Notes: generated by a model not told the origin, from the sequence alone. A DNA stretch of 64,000 bases from Streptomyces sp. A3M-1-3 (GCF_024213665.1 NZ_JANAVP010000003.1:285879-349878), one strand, 5' to 3'; positions 17,757-27,206 are shown, counted from the first letter of the stretch. Numbers and translations are program-made.

Positions 17757-18484
17757 CCCGTGCGCTGACTCGTACGCACTGGGCGGCCATCACGGCCGTC
17801 GTCCTCGCGCTGCTCGTCGCGGCGGCTGCCACGGTCGCGACCGCGAGGGGCGGCGCGTCGTCCGAGCAGGCGGGCGCCGCGGCCGCCCCGGCCGAGGACT
17901 CGGCGGACGCCGGCTTCGCCCGGGATATGGCGGTCCACCATCAGCAGGCGGTGGAGATGTCGTTCATCGTGCGCGACCGTACGAAGGACGAGGACGTGCG
18001 GCGGCTGGCGTACGACATCGCCAACACGCAGGCCAACCAGCGGGGCATGCTGCTGGGCTGGCTGGACCTGTGGGAGCTGCCGAAGATCTCGATGGGCGAG
18101 CCGATGGCGTGGATGGCGTCGGAGCAGGCGCAGCACGGCGGGCACTCCGGCGGGCACTCCGGCGGGCACGCCGGGGCCTCGGGCGGCGACGGCGGGGCCT
18201 CCGGCGGGCACGAGGTGCGCGACGGCTCCCTCATGCCCGGCATGGCGACGAAGACCGAGCTGGCCGCACTGGCCAGGGCGGAGGGCAAGCAGGCCGAGAT
18301 CCTCTACCTCCAGCTGATGACCGACCACCACAAGGGCGGTGTGACCATGGCCCGGGGCTGCGCCGACCTGTGCGAGGTCGGTACGGAACGGAAGCTGGCC
18401 CAGGGCATGGCCGACGCTCAGGAGTCCGAACTGGCCCTGTTGGCCGACCTGTTGAAGCAGCGGGGCGCCAAGCCCCGCGCCTGA
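17753..18484 (+). CDS. DUF305 domain protein, His-rich
   Basis: A 243-aa exported or anchored protein. It has an N-terminal hydrophobic segment, AAITAVVLALLVAAAATVAT, then the two DUF305 halves. The first carries FARDMAVHHQQAVEMS and the second QLMTDHHKGGVTMA, each with a His pair that probably binds metal. Between them is a low-complexity HGGHSGGHSGGHAG region around residues 125-150. DUF305 proteins are ferritin-like helical bundles frequently found beside copper resistance genes. The GTG start at 17753 shares four bases with the DUF3105 stop. A strong hairpin follows at 18501-18549. Confidence 0.88.
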   Translation: MTRALTRTHWAAITAVVLALLVAAAATVATARGGASSEQAGAAAAPAEDSADAGFARDMAVHHQQAVEMSFIVRDRTKDEDVRRLAYDIANTQANQRGMLLGWLDLWELPKISMGEPMAWMASEQAQHGGHSGGHSGGHAGASGGDGGASGGHEVRDGSLMPGMATKTELAALARAEGKQAEILYLQLMTDHHKGGVTMARGCADLCEVGTERKLAQGMADAQESELALLADLLKQRGAKPRA

Positions 18485-18500
18485 CGGACCGCCGCTGCGC

Positions 18501-18549
18501 GTCCGACAGCCGCCCCGGTCGCCGAACGGCACCGGGGCGGATGTCGGAC
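18501..18549. terminator. Strong bidirectional hairpin terminator
   Basis: The outer stem GTCCGACA/TGTCGGAC and inner stem CCGCCCCGGT/ACCGGGGCGG are separated only by one G:A mismatch, giving 18 paired bases with an 11-base loop. It fills the gap between two converging genes, DUF305 (end 18484) and the hydrolase (end 18551). Confidence 0.8.
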
Positions 18550-18550
18550 G

Positions 18551-19408
18551 TCACACCGGGTGGCTCAGTACCGCCCGCGCCACCGACCGCGGCTGGTCGA
18601 GCATGACCATATGGCCGGACGGCTCCGCGACTTCGAAGCGGGCGCCGAGACGGTCGGCCAGTGCGGCCTGGCGGTCCAGCCACCGCACCGCCCACCGGCC
18701 GCTGCCGCCGTCGTGCCCGGCGAGGACCGTCACCGGCACGTCCGGGAGCGGGTGGCGCTCGCGCAGCGCCAGCAGTTCGGCCGCCACGTCGCGGTAGCGC
18801 GCGTTCTCCAGCAGCGCGCCGCGCAGCACGCGCCCGGTGCGGTAGCAGCGGCGTACGAGCGCGTCGGGCGCCGGATCGCCGCCGCCCGTGCGCGAGACCC
18901 GCGGGACCCGCGAGACCCGGACGACCGCGCGGCGGGTGAGCGGGCCGAGCGCGGCGGGGGCGCCGACGGCGGTGAGCACCGAGCCGAGGGTCCGCGCGGC
19001 GGCGGTGCGCAGGGCGGGGGCGGCGGGGGTACGGGCGTCCTCCTCGACACTGCCGTCGACCATGACGACAGCGGCGGTACGGGCAGGGTGGAGGCGGGCG
19101 AAGGCCTCCACGTGGAAACCGGCGATGGAGTGGCCGACCACCGTGGCCGGACCGGGCAGCCCGAGCGCGTCCAGCAGTCCCGCGATGCGGTGCGCCTCGC
19201 CGGCGGCGGTGGGCGGTACGGCGGCGGGGGCGCTCAGTCCGTGTCCGGGCCGGTCGAAGCGGACGACGGTACGGAAGGGGGTCAGCAGCGGAACGACCAG
19301 GTCCCAGTCGTACCAGCTCATCGCGAGGCCGGCGCTCAGTACGCACACCGGTCCGCTGCCCTCGACGGCCACGTGCAGCGGCACGCCGCCGACCCGTACG
19401 AACGTCAT
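18551..19408 (-). CDS. Alpha/beta-fold hydrolase
   Basis: A 285-aa alpha/beta hydrolase. The oxyanion region is around VCVLSAGLAMSWYDWD, the nucleophile elbow is VVGHSIAGFH, an acid-bearing strand is PVTVLAGHDGG and the catalytic His is in EPSGHMVMLDQP. The conserved FDRPGHGLSAP segment is also present. The substrate is unknown. ATG 19408 follows GGGGAAGGGC, a good ribosome site. The frame is open further upstream, but only because the opposite strand codes for the DUF6153-like protein. Confidence 0.85.
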   Translation of the reverse strand: MTFVRVGGVPLHVAVEGSGPVCVLSAGLAMSWYDWDLVVPLLTPFRTVVRFDRPGHGLSAPAAVPPTAAGEAHRIAGLLDALGLPGPATVVGHSIAGFHVEAFARLHPARTAAVVMVDGSVEEDARTPAAPALRTAAARTLGSVLTAVGAPAALGPLTRRAVVRVSRVPRVSRTGGGDPAPDALVRRCYRTGRVLRGALLENARYRDVAAELLALRERHPLPDVPVTVLAGHDGGSGRWAVRWLDRQAALADRLGARFEVAEPSGHMVMLDQPRSVARAVLSHPV

Positions 19409-19494
19409 GTGCGCCCTTCCCCGGTTGCTCCAGCCAGGAACAGTATCCGCAGCCACGGCCCGGCCCCTGCCCGGGGGGCCATACCGGGTGGGGG

Positions 19495-19507
19495 TAGGCT
19501 GCGGTCT
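19495..19507 (+). promoter_or_regulatory. -10 hexamer placed for a leaderless transcript
   Basis: TAGGCT at 19495-19500 is followed by exactly seven bases and then the GTG at 19508. No ribosome site precedes the start. The same spacing is seen before nadE and map. Confidence 0.4.
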
Positions 19508-19948
19508 GTGATGACCACGAGAGGGGCGACGTTCTGGCGGCAGGTGCTGCTGTTCGCCGCGCTGCTCTTCGGGATCGTCACGATGCATACGCTGGGGCAC
19601 CCGGCCCAGGAGCACGGCCCCCAGGGCCCGGCCGAGCACACGGTGTCCGCCGCGGCTCCGCCGGAACACCACACCGGCCACACCTCGCACCAGACCGCCG
19701 CCTCCGCGGACGGGCAGACCGGCGCCGGGTACGCGGGGCCGGCGCTGCCGGGTATGGACATGGACCCGATGGCCGTCTGTCTGGCGGTACTGGGGGCGTT
19801 CACGCTCGTCGTACTGGCCACGGGCCTGCTGCGCACCCGCCCGGCCGGCGCGCACCCGGTCGGCCGGGACCCGCTGCTGCGCGCGATGTGGCCGCACCCG
19901 CCACCCCGTAAGACCGTCCTCGCCACGCTGTCGGTGCTGCGGATCTAG
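19508..19948 (+). CDS. DUF6153-like membrane protein
   Basis: A 146-aa protein with an N-terminal transmembrane helix (QVLLFAALLFGIVTMHTLGHP), a His-rich outer loop (EHGPQGPAEHTVSAAAPPEHH and following), and a second helix after GMDMDPMAVCLAVLGAFTLV. The MDMDP segment and the many His residues suggest metal contact outside the membrane. From memory the pattern matches DUF6153, whose function is unknown. An adjacent ATG at 19511 is the alternative start. It lies just before the multicopper oxidase gene on the same strand and may share a copper-related role. Confidence 0.7.
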   Translation: MMTTRGATFWRQVLLFAALLFGIVTMHTLGHPAQEHGPQGPAEHTVSAAAPPEHHTGHTSHQTAASADGQTGAGYAGPALPGMDMDPMAVCLAVLGAFTLVVLATGLLRTRPAGAHPVGRDPLLRAMWPHPPPRKTVLATLSVLRI

Positions 19949-20054
19949 AACCGGGCCCCGCTGCCTGGGAACCTCCGCGCTCCGAGCGGTGTACCAGAAG
20001 CAGCAGACGCGCCCATCTGCACGCATCACCACAGACCACGAGGTGCACTCAGTC

Positions 20055-21656
20055 ATGCGCACTCAACACACCCGCCGCGCCGTGCTCGGCGCCGGAATCG
20101 CCGTGGCCGGTACGGGAGTTCTGGCCGCCTGCTCCGGTTCGTCCGGCGGCATGGACCACGGCTCGATGAAGCACGGCGGCTCGCCGTCGGCCGCCCCCGG
20201 CTTCGTCACGCCCGACGGCAAGGAGGTCGCCGCGGCCGAAGCCGGGCGACGGCCGGGCCCGGTCCGTACGGTCAAGCTGACCGCCACCGCCACCCCGCTC
20301 GAACTGGGCGGCGGCCGTACGGTCAGGTCCTGGGCGTACGGCGACCGGCTGCCCGGCCAGGAGGTCCGCGTCACCGCGGGCGACACCCTCGCGCTCACCC
20401 TCGCCAACAACCTGCCGCAGCCCACGTCGTTGCACTGGCACGGTCTGGCCCTGCGCAACGACATGGACGGCGTCCCCGGCCTGACCCAGCGCGACATCCG
20501 GCCGGGCGCCTCGTTCGACTACCGCTTCGCGGTCCCGCACGCCGGGACGTACTGGTTCCACCCGCACTCGGGCACCCAGCAGGACCGCGGCCTGTACGCA
20601 CCGCTGATCGTGGAGGACCCGCGGGAGCCGCTGACGTACGACAAGGAGTGGGTCGTCGTACTGGACGACTGGGTCGACGGGGTGGACGGCTCGACTCCGG
20701 ACGGCGTGCTGGCCGAACTCAGCAAGGGCATGGGCGACGCGTCCGGCGGGCACGCCGGTCACGGCATGCCGTCGCCGTCCGGACCGGTCGGCGGGTCCGG
20801 CGGGTCCGGCGGGTCCGGCGGCCCGTCCCGGATGATGGCGGGCGCCACCAGCCCGCTGCTCGGCGGTGACGCGGGGGACGTCGCCTACCCGTACTACCTG
20901 GTCAACGGGCGGACGCCGGACGACCCTGCCGTCTTCACCGCCAAGCCCGGCGACCGCATCCGGCTGCGCCTGATCAACGCCGGCGGCGACACCGCGTTCC
21001 GCGTCGCGCTGGGCGGCCACGAACTGACGGTGACGCATACGGACGGCTTCCCCGTCCAGCACGCCAAGACCGACGCCCTCCTCCTCGGCATGGGCGAGCG
21101 GTACGACGTCCTGGTCACCGCGAAGGACGGGGTCTTCCCGCTGACCGCGCTCGCGGAGGGCAAGAAGCAGACGGCCCGGGCCCTGCTCCGTACCGCAGGC
21201 GGCGCGGCGCCGTCCGCGTCCGTACGGCCCAGGGAGCTGGACGGGAAGCTGCTGACCGCCGACCGTCTGAAGGCGGACGAGTCCGTCGCGCTGCCCGCCC
21301 GGAAGCCGGACCGCACGATCAGGCTGAAGCTGACGGGCGGGATGGAGAAGTACGACTGGGCGTTCGACAGGAAGCCCTACTCCCCCGCGCGGCGGCACGC
21401 GGTCCGGGCGGGCGAGCGGGTCCGGGTGGTCTTCTCCAACTCCACGACGATGTGGCACCCGCTCCATCTGCACGGGCACACCTTCGCCCTGGCCAACGTC
21501 CCGGACGGGCCCCGCAAGGACACCGCGGTGATCCTGCCGAACGGCACTCTGACGGTGGACTTCGACGCCGACAATCCGGGCCTGTGGATGATCCACTGCC
21601 ACAACGTCTACCACTCGGAGGCCGGGATGATGACCGTGCTCGGTTACCAGAAGTAG
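20055..21656 (+). CDS. Multicopper oxidase, Tat-exported lipoprotein
   Basis: A 533-aa three-cupredoxin oxidase. The N-terminus has a twin Arg (HTRRAVLG) and a lipobox-like LAAC, so it is probably exported folded and lipid-anchored. All four copper-site motifs are intact: HWHGL and HPHSGTQ in the first domain, HPLHLHGHTF and HCHNVYHSEAGMM in the last. Such enzymes oxidise metal ions, phenols or other electron donors with O2. Between domains a Gly-Ser linker is encoded by a nine-base repeat. ATG 20055 begins the signal peptide. The preceding DUF6153-like gene and the DUF305 pair point to copper handling in the cell envelope. Confidence 0.93.
   Translation: MRTQHTRRAVLGAGIAVAGTGVLAACSGSSGGMDHGSMKHGGSPSAAPGFVTPDGKEVAAAEAGRRPGPVRTVKLTATATPLELGGGRTVRSWAYGDRLPGQEVRVTAGDTLALTLANNLPQPTSLHWHGLALRNDMDGVPGLTQRDIRPGASFDYRFAVPHAGTYWFHPHSGTQQDRGLYAPLIVEDPREPLTYDKEWVVVLDDWVDGVDGSTPDGVLAELSKGMGDASGGHAGHGMPSPSGPVGGSGGSGGSGGPSRMMAGATSPLLGGDAGDVAYPYYLVNGRTPDDPAVFTAKPGDRIRLRLINAGGDTAFRVALGGHELTVTHTDGFPVQHAKTDALLLGMGERYDVLVTAKDGVFPLTALAEGKKQTARALLRTAGGAAPSASVRPRELDGKLLTADRLKADESVALPARKPDRTIRLKLTGGMEKYDWAFDRKPYSPARRHAVRAGERVRVVFSNSTTMWHPLHLHGHTFALANVPDGPRKDTAVILPNGTLTVDFDADNPGLWMIHCHNVYHSEAGMMTVLGYQK
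20791..20817. repeat. Three tandem copies of a 9-bp unit in the oxidase linker
   Basis: GCGGGTCCG occurs three times in tandem and encodes a Gly-Ser-Gly linker between cupredoxin domains of the multicopper oxidase. Confidence 0.85.
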
Positions 21657-21773
21657 CCAGAGACGGGCCGGAGGCGGGAGCCGGAGACGAGCGACAGAGG
21701 CGAGCGAGTGCGGGGCGCACCCGAGTGGGGCGCCCCACACCCGCCCGCCGGGACATCGCGTCAGACAGACGAT

Positions 21774-21786
21774 TACACTGGGCCGC
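21774..21786 (+). promoter_or_regulatory. -10 hexamer placed for leaderless nadE mRNA
   Basis: TACACT at 21774-21779 is followed by seven bases and then the GTG start of nadE. There is no ribosome site, so transcription probably begins on the start codon. No convincing -35 is seen. Confidence 0.5.
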
Positions 21787-23541
21787 GTGCCTCAACTACG
21801 CCTCGCTCTGAATCAGATCGACTCGACCGTCGGCAGCCTCACCGCCAACGCCGAATCGATCATCCAATGGACCCGGCACTCCGCCGAGCAGGGCGCCCAT
21901 CTGGTGGCGTTCCCCGAGATGGTGCTGACCGGCTACCCCGTCGAGGACCTCGCGCTGCGCTCGACGTTCGTCCAGGCCTCGCGCGACGCGCTCCGCGCGC
22001 TCGCCGCGCGCCTCGACGACGAGGGATTCGGCGAGCTGCCCGTCATCGTCGGGTACCTGGACCGCTCCGAGAAGGCCCAGCCGCGGTACGGCCAGCCGGC
22101 CGGCGCCCCGCAGAACGCCGCCGCGGTGCTCCACCGGGGCACGGTCGCGCTGACCTTCGCCAAGCACCACCTGCCGAACTACGGCGTCTTCGACGAGTTC
22201 CGGTACTTCGTCCCGGGCGACTCGATGCCGGTGATCCGGGTGCGCGGCGTCGATGTCGCGCTCGCCATCTGCGAGGACCTCTGGCAGGAGGGCGGCCGCG
22301 TACCGGCCACCCGGTCCGCGGGGGCCGGGCTGCTGGTCTCCGTCAACGCCTCGCCGTACGAGCAGAACAAGGACGACACCCGGCTCGAACTCGTACGCAA
22401 GCGCGCGCAGGAGGCCGGCTGCACCACCGCCTATCTCGCGATGATCGGCGGCCAGGACGAGCTGGTCTTCGACGGCGACTCGATCGTCGTCGACAAGGAC
22501 GGCGAAGTCATCGCGCGCGCCCCGCAGTTCGCCGAGGGCTGCGTGCTGGTGGACCTGGATCTGCCGGCCGCGTCGGCCGAGCCCCCGGCGGGGGTCGTCG
22601 ACGACGGGCTGCGCATCGAGCACGTGGTCCTGTCGGAGGAGCCCGTCCCGGCGTACGAGGCCGAGGTCGGCGGCGGCTACGCCGACCGCCTCGACGACGA
22701 CGAGGAGGTCTACTCGGCCCTGGTCGTGGGCCTGCGCGCGTACGTCGCCAAGAACGGCTTCCGGTCCGTACTGATCGGCCTGTCCGGCGGTATCGACTCG
22801 GCCCTGGTGGCCGCGATCGCCTGTGACGCCGTCGGTGCGCAGAACGTGTACGGCATCGCGATGCCCTCGCGGTACTCCTCGGACCACTCCGAGGGCGACG
22901 CGGCCGAGCTGGCCCGCCGTACCGGGCTCAACTTCCGGACCGTGCCGATCGCGCCGATGTTCGACGCGTACATGGAGTCGCTGGGGCTGACCGGGCTCGC
23001 CGAGGAAAACCTCCAGTCACGGCTGCGCGGCACGATGCTGATGGCCGTCTCCAACCAGGAGGGCCACATCGTGCTCGCGCCGGGCAACAAGTCCGAGCTG
23101 GCGGTGGGCTATTCCACGCTGTACGGCGACTCGGTCGGTGCGTACGGTCCGATCAAGGACGTCTACAAGACGGCCGTCTTCCGCCTCGCGCGGTGGCGGA
23201 ACCGGGCGGCGCAGGAGCGCGGGCAGACCCCGCCGATCCCGGAGAACTCCATCTCCAAGCCGCCGAGCGCGGAACTGCGGCCGGGGCAGGTCGACACCGA
23301 CTCGCTGCCCGACTACCCGGTGCTCGACGCGATCCTCGCCCTGTACGTGGACCGCGACCAGGGCATGGAGTCGATCGTCGCCGCGGGCTTCGACCGGGAG
23401 CTGGTGGCGAAGACGCTGCGCATGGTGGACGTGGCGGAGTACAAGCGCCGTCAGTACCCGCCGGGCACCAAGATCTCCGCGAAGGGGTTCGGCAAGGACC
23501 GCCGGCTGCCGATCACCAACGGCTGGCGCGAGCGCGCCTGA
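21787..23541 (+). CDS. nadE: Glutamine-dependent NAD+ synthetase
   Basis: A 584-aa two-domain enzyme that makes NAD+ from nicotinic acid adenine dinucleotide, ATP and glutamine. The N-terminal nitrilase-like glutaminase domain has the triad Glu44 (FPEMVLTGY), Lys126 (FAKHHLPNYG) and Cys162 (AICEDLW). The C-terminal synthetase domain carries the ATP P-loop SGGIDS at 333-338, SSDHSEGDA, and GNKSELAVGY. The length is normal for the glutamine-dependent form. The start is GTG 21787. A long palindrome follows the stop and ends transcription from both sides. Confidence 0.97.
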   Translation: MPQLRLALNQIDSTVGSLTANAESIIQWTRHSAEQGAHLVAFPEMVLTGYPVEDLALRSTFVQASRDALRALAARLDDEGFGELPVIVGYLDRSEKAQPRYGQPAGAPQNAAAVLHRGTVALTFAKHHLPNYGVFDEFRYFVPGDSMPVIRVRGVDVALAICEDLWQEGGRVPATRSAGAGLLVSVNASPYEQNKDDTRLELVRKRAQEAGCTTAYLAMIGGQDELVFDGDSIVVDKDGEVIARAPQFAEGCVLVDLDLPAASAEPPAGVVDDGLRIEHVVLSEEPVPAYEAEVGGGYADRLDDDEEVYSALVVGLRAYVAKNGFRSVLIGLSGGIDSALVAAIACDAVGAQNVYGIAMPSRYSSDHSEGDAAELARRTGLNFRTVPIAPMFDAYMESLGLTGLAEENLQSRLRGTMLMAVSNQEGHIVLAPGNKSELAVGYSTLYGDSVGAYGPIKDVYKTAVFRLARWRNRAAQERGQTPPIPENSISKPPSAELRPGQVDTDSLPDYPVLDAILALYVDRDQGMESIVAAGFDRELVAKTLRMVDVAEYKRRQYPPGTKISAKGFGKDRRLPITNGWRERA

Positions 23542-23543
23542 CG

Positions 23544-23600
23544 GCGAGGTACGACGTCAGGCCCGGGGCGCTCGTCCCCGGGCCTGACGTCGTACCTCGC
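23544..23600. terminator. 25-bp perfect palindrome, bidirectional terminator
   Basis: A 25-bp perfect stem with a 7-base loop (CGCTCGT) starts three bases after the nadE stop and ends five bases before the stop of the convergent nuclease-fold gene. The arms begin GCGAGGTACGACGTCAGG and close with CCCGGGG/CCCCGGG. It terminates both genes. Confidence 0.85.
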
Positions 23601-23604
23601 GCCG

Positions 23605-24630
23605 TCAGAACTCGACGCGCGCCGCGATCGGCAGATGGTCGCTGCCCGTCTCCGGCAGCGTCCACGACGACACCGGCGTGATGCCCTTGACCATGATCTG
23701 GTCGATCCGCGCCATCGGGAACGACGCCGGCCAGCTGAAGCCGAAGCCGTCACCCGCCGCGCCCTGGGTGGAGCGCATCTGCGAAGTGACCGGGGACAAC
23801 GCGCGGTCGTTCATGGTGCCGTTGAGGTCGCCGAGGAGGATAACCCGCTTCAGCGGGTCCCGGACGATCGCGTGGCCGAGCGCGTCCGCGCTGTCGTCGC
23901 GCTGGTGGGCGGTGAAGCCGGCGTTGAGCTTGACCCGTACCGACGGCAGATGGGCTACATAGACCGCGACCGGCCCCTGCGGGGTCTGGACGGTCGAGCG
24001 CATCGCGCGGATCCAGCCCAGCTGGATGTCCACGGGCCGGGTGTCGCTCATCGGGTACCTGCTCCAGAGCCCGACCGTCCCCTGCACCGAGTGGTACTTG
24101 TACGTCGGCGCCAGCGCGCTCTCGTACGACGCGACCGCGCCCGCCTTCAGCTCCTCCAGCGCCACCACGTCAGCGCCCGACGCCGCCACCTTCTGCGCCG
24201 TGCCCTCGGGGTCGGGGTTCTCGGCGTTGACGTTGTGCGTGGCGACGGTGAGGTTGCCGCCGTCGCTGCCCGAATTACCGGTGACGAGTCCGCCGAAGAG
24301 GTTGAGCCAGACGACGGCCGGCAGCAGTACGGCGATCAGCGCCGTCGCGGAGCGCCGTACCAGCGCGAGAACCAGCAGCAGGGGAATGGCGACGCCGAGC
24401 CACGGCAGGAACGTCTCCGTCAGGCTGCCCAGGTTGCCGATGGTGTTGGGGATCTGCGCGTGGAGAATCATCAGCAGCGCGGTGAGCACGGCGAGCAGCG
24501 CGAGAAGGATGCCGCGCCGCCAGATGCCGCGGTCGCGCCGCAGATCGTCCAGCAGGCGCCGGAAGCCGGATCCGGTGCGCTCGGGCCCCGAGCTGCCGTT
24601 CCCCGTCTCCGTCATGTACGCCTGCGCCAT
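23605..24630 (-). CDS. Membrane-anchored endonuclease/exonuclease/phosphatase family protein
   Basis: A 341-aa protein. Three hydrophobic segments lie between residues 40 and 120 (GILLALLAVLTALLMIL, FLPWLGVAIPLLLVLALV, ALIAVLLPAVVWLNLFGGLV). An outward-facing EEP domain follows. Its catalytic parts are visible as LTVATHNVNAEN, VVALEEL, VAHLPS, VILLGDLNGTMND and ETGSDHLPIAARVEF at the C-terminus, matching the usual Asn, Glu, Asp-x-Asn and Asp-His. Such proteins hydrolyse phosphodiesters of nucleic acids, lipids or small molecules; which one is unknown. The second Met (MTETGN) could be the true start. Confidence 0.85.
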   Translation of the reverse strand: MAQAYMTETGNGSSGPERTGSGFRRLLDDLRRDRGIWRRGILLALLAVLTALLMILHAQIPNTIGNLGSLTETFLPWLGVAIPLLLVLALVRRSATALIAVLLPAVVWLNLFGGLVTGNSGSDGGNLTVATHNVNAENPDPEGTAQKVAASGADVVALEELKAGAVASYESALAPTYKYHSVQGTVGLWSRYPMSDTRPVDIQLGWIRAMRSTVQTPQGPVAVYVAHLPSVRVKLNAGFTAHQRDDSADALGHAIVRDPLKRVILLGDLNGTMNDRALSPVTSQMRSTQGAAGDGFGFSWPASFPMARIDQIMVKGITPVSSWTLPETGSDHLPIAARVEF

Positions 24631-24838
24631 TCCGCTGCCCTCGCTGCCTTGCCTCGCACACCGTCTCGCCCCCTGACCCTAGGGGATGATCGGTGACTTT
24701 CCCTGCCGTCCTGAACGGCCGTACTGCCACGAGGACGAAGGCGCGGCGCGGGGAGTTCCGAACGACCCGGTCAGGGCCGCGGCTGTGACAAAACGCGCAT
24801 ATTCAGGAGCCGTTCTGGAACGGATGAGAGAGCGCGGG

Positions 24839-25462
24839 TCAGGGCCGTGGCCGGAGCCCTGCCAGCACGGCGTCGACGATCCGCTCGGCGAGGTCCTCGT
24901 CCAGTGGGCCGTCCGGCCGCAGGACCGTCCGTACGAGCATGGGCCCGACCACCAGATCGCCGACGAGGTCGAAGTCCAGGTCCGCCCGGATCTCCCCGCG
25001 CTCGATCCCGCGCCGGAGCACGTCGTCCAGCACCTCCCGCCGGGCCGCGATCACGCTGTTCTGGTAGTGCTGCCACAGCTGCGGATAGCTCTGCACCTGG
25101 CCCAGCACACTGCGCAGCATCGCCGACGAACGCTTCGCCAGGCCGCGGCGGCGCAGCCCCTCCAGCATGGCGATCAGGTCATCGCGCACCGAAGTGCCGG
25201 GGAGCGGCGGGTCCTCCTCCTCGACGGACCGCAGCACGTCGACGAAGAGGGCCTCCTTGCCCTCCCAGCGGCGGTAGATGGTGGCCTTGCCCACCCCCGC
25301 GGTGCGGGCGATCCGCTCGATGGACAGCTCGGCGAGCGGGACGCCGTCCTCCAGGAGCCGGACGACGCCGTCGATGATGGCGCGCTCGGCGGCCTCACTG
25401 CGCGGCCGCCCGCGCGGAGCCCTGCCCTCGGCGGGCTGCTCGGGCCGGTCCTTCAGCGCCAC
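24839..25462 (-). CDS. TetR/AcrR-family regulator of the adjacent MFS pump
   Basis: A 207-aa protein with an N-terminal helix-turn-helix: AIIDGVVRLLEDG, then IERIARTAGVGKATIYRRWEGKE-type recognition, which is typical TetR. The rest is helical. It follows the MFS transporter gene on the same strand 86 bases downstream, as pump-repressor pairs often do. A palindrome in front of the transporter gene is the likely operator. GTG 25462 with GAGAGGCGGGCGGAC upstream is chosen; a GTG at 25504 would add 14 residues without a ribosome site. Confidence 0.85.
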   Translation of the reverse strand: MALKDRPEQPAEGRAPRGRPRSEAAERAIIDGVVRLLEDGVPLAELSIERIARTAGVGKATIYRRWEGKEALFVDVLRSVEEEDPPLPGTSVRDDLIAMLEGLRRRGLAKRSSAMLRSVLGQVQSYPQLWQHYQNSVIAARREVLDDVLRRGIERGEIRADLDFDLVGDLVVGPMLVRTVLRPDGPLDEDLAERIVDAVLAGLRPRP

Positions 25463-25548
25463 GTCCGCCCGCCTCTCGCATGTACGACGTACGACAATCG
25501 TCACGGAGGATTCTCGCGCGGGCCCGCCAGAACCCCGGCCGCGGCCCC

Positions 25549-27189
25549 CTAGGGCTCCCGGGCGTCGACGGGACTGCGGGCCGGCTCGCTGTGCTCGTTT
25601 CCGTCCCCCGCGGCCGGCTTCGCGCCCCGGCCCGGCAGGAACAGCGCGACGACGACCGCGCCCAGCACTGCGACGGCCGCCGCGCCCAGGGCGGTGATGT
25701 GCATCGCGTGGATGAACGCGGCATAGGCCGGGCCGATCAGCGCCTCGCCCTCCGGGCCGAGCCGCTGCGCGGCCGCGAGGGTCGCCTCGACCGACTCACC
25801 CGCCGCGTGGCGCGCGCCCGGCGGCAGGGCGGTGAGGCTGTCGTCGATGCCGGCGCGGTAGACCGTGGACAGCAGCGAGCCGAGCACCGCGACGCCCAGC
25901 GCGCCGCCCACCTGCCGGAAGGTGTTGTTCAGGGCCGATCCGGAACCGGCCTTCTCGCGCGGCAGGCTCTGCATGATCGCGACCGTGACGGGCGTCATGA
26001 CGTGCGCCGAGCCGGTGCCCTGAAGGAAGAGGATCGCCTCCAGTACCCAGATCGGGGTGTCCGTGCCGAGCAGCAGGAACGCGCTGAGCGTGACGGTCAG
26101 GAGCAGCAGTCCCGCCGTGCAGGTGACGCGCGCACCGAAGCGCGCGACGGCCAGCCGGGCGCGGGGCGCGAAGATCAGCTGGGCCACGGCGAGCGGCAGG
26201 ACCAGCAAACCGGTCTGCAACGGCGAGTAGCCCCGAACGCTCTGGATGTAGAAGACCGAGAAGAAGGAGACGCCCGTCAGCGCGAAGAAGACCAGCGCGA
26301 TGGCGGCTACAGCTGCCGAGAAGGCGGGGTTGCGGAACTGGCGGACATCGATCGCGGGGTGGTCGCTGCGCCTCTCGTACAGGACGTAGACCGTCAGGAC
26401 CACGAGCCCGCCGCCGAGGGTGAGCACCACCTCGGGCGTGGTGAAGTCGGCGTACCGGCCGCCCGTGATGATCCCGTACACGAGCAGGACCAGGCCGGCG
26501 ACGGACAGCAGCACACCGACCGGGTCGAGCCGTCCGGGGTTCGGGTCGCGCGAGTCGGGGATCAGGACCAGCATCGCGATCACGGTGACGATGACGATGG
26601 GCACGTTGACGAGGAACACCGAACCCCACCAGAAGTGCTCCAGCAGCAGCCCGCCGGTGATCGGGCCGATGGCGATCGCGATGCCGACGCCACCGGTCCA
26701 GATGCCGATGGCCTTGGGCTGTTCCTCGCGGTCGAAGACGTTCATCAGGATGGCGAGCGTGGTCGCCATCACAAAGGCGCCGCCGACGCCCATCACCGCG
26801 CGGTACGCGACGAGCGCGCCCGGCGATCCGGAGAACGCGGCGAGCGCCGAGCCGGCGCCGAAGACCAGCATGCCGAAGATCATGGCCTTCTTGCGGCCCA
26901 GCCGGTCGGCGAGGAGGCCGGCGGTGAAGAGGAGGCCGGCGAAGACGAGCGTGTAGGCGTTGATGGCCCATTCCAGCGCGCTCTGGGAGGCGCCCAGGCC
27001 GTGCGGCGGAGGGGTCGCGATGGTCTTCATCGCGACATTGAGGATCGAGTTGTCCAGCACCACGATCAGCAGGCTGAGGATCAGAACCGCGAGGATCGCC
27101 CAGCGGCGCCGGTGCACGGCTTCGGGGATGAGGGAAGGGGCCGGGGTGGGGCCGGGGGTGGGGGACGCGGCGGGTCGGCCGGTGTTCAT
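25549..27189 (-). CDS. MFS drug efflux transporter, DHA2 (14-helix, EmrB/QacA) type
   Basis: A 546-aa transporter with about fourteen hydrophobic helices after a Pro-rich N-terminus. The DHA2 motifs are present: [13 protein letters not shown] in helix 1, [14 protein letters not shown] in the first loop (motif A), and [20 protein letters not shown] (motif C region). It would expel drugs or other hydrophobic compounds by proton antiport. The TetR gene lies downstream. A perfect 11-bp inverted repeat 18 bases before the start overlaps the promoter region and would let the TetR protein shut off both genes. Confidence 0.92.
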   Translation of the reverse strand: MNTGRPAASPTPGPTPAPSLIPEAVHRRRWAILAVLILSLLIVVLDNSILNVAMKTIATPPPHGLGASQSALEWAINAYTLVFAGLLFTAGLLADRLGRKKAMIFGMLVFGAGSALAAFSGSPGALVAYRAVMGVGGAFVMATTLAILMNVFDREEQPKAIGIWTGGVGIAIAIGPITGGLLLEHFWWGSVFLVNVPIVIVTVIAMLVLIPDSRDPNPGRLDPVGVLLSVAGLVLLVYGIITGGRYADFTTPEVVLTLGGGLVVLTVYVLYERRSDHPAIDVRQFRNPAFSAAVAAIALVFFALTGVSFFSVFYIQSVRGYSPLQTGLLVLPLAVAQLIFAPRARLAVARFGARVTCTAGLLLLTVTLSAFLLLGTDTPIWVLEAILFLQGTGSAHVMTPVTVAIMQSLPREKAGSGSALNNTFRQVGGALGVAVLGSLLSTVYRAGIDDSLTALPPGARHAAGESVEATLAAAQRLGPEGEALIGPAYAAFIHAMHITALGAAAVAVLGAVVVALFLPGRGAKPAAGDGNEHSEPARSPVDAREP

Positions 27190-27206
27190 GGGGCGAGTTT
27201 AGTCCA

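Noticed and set aside
18130..18215. CRISPR-like short repeats in the DUF305 gene
   Set aside because: They are codon repeats for His-Ser-Gly-Gly within one reading frame, with no spacers.
25463..25504. Operator formed by TACGACG-like repeats before the TetR gene
   Set aside because: The repeats are direct and partial; the perfect palindrome before the MFS gene is a better candidate.
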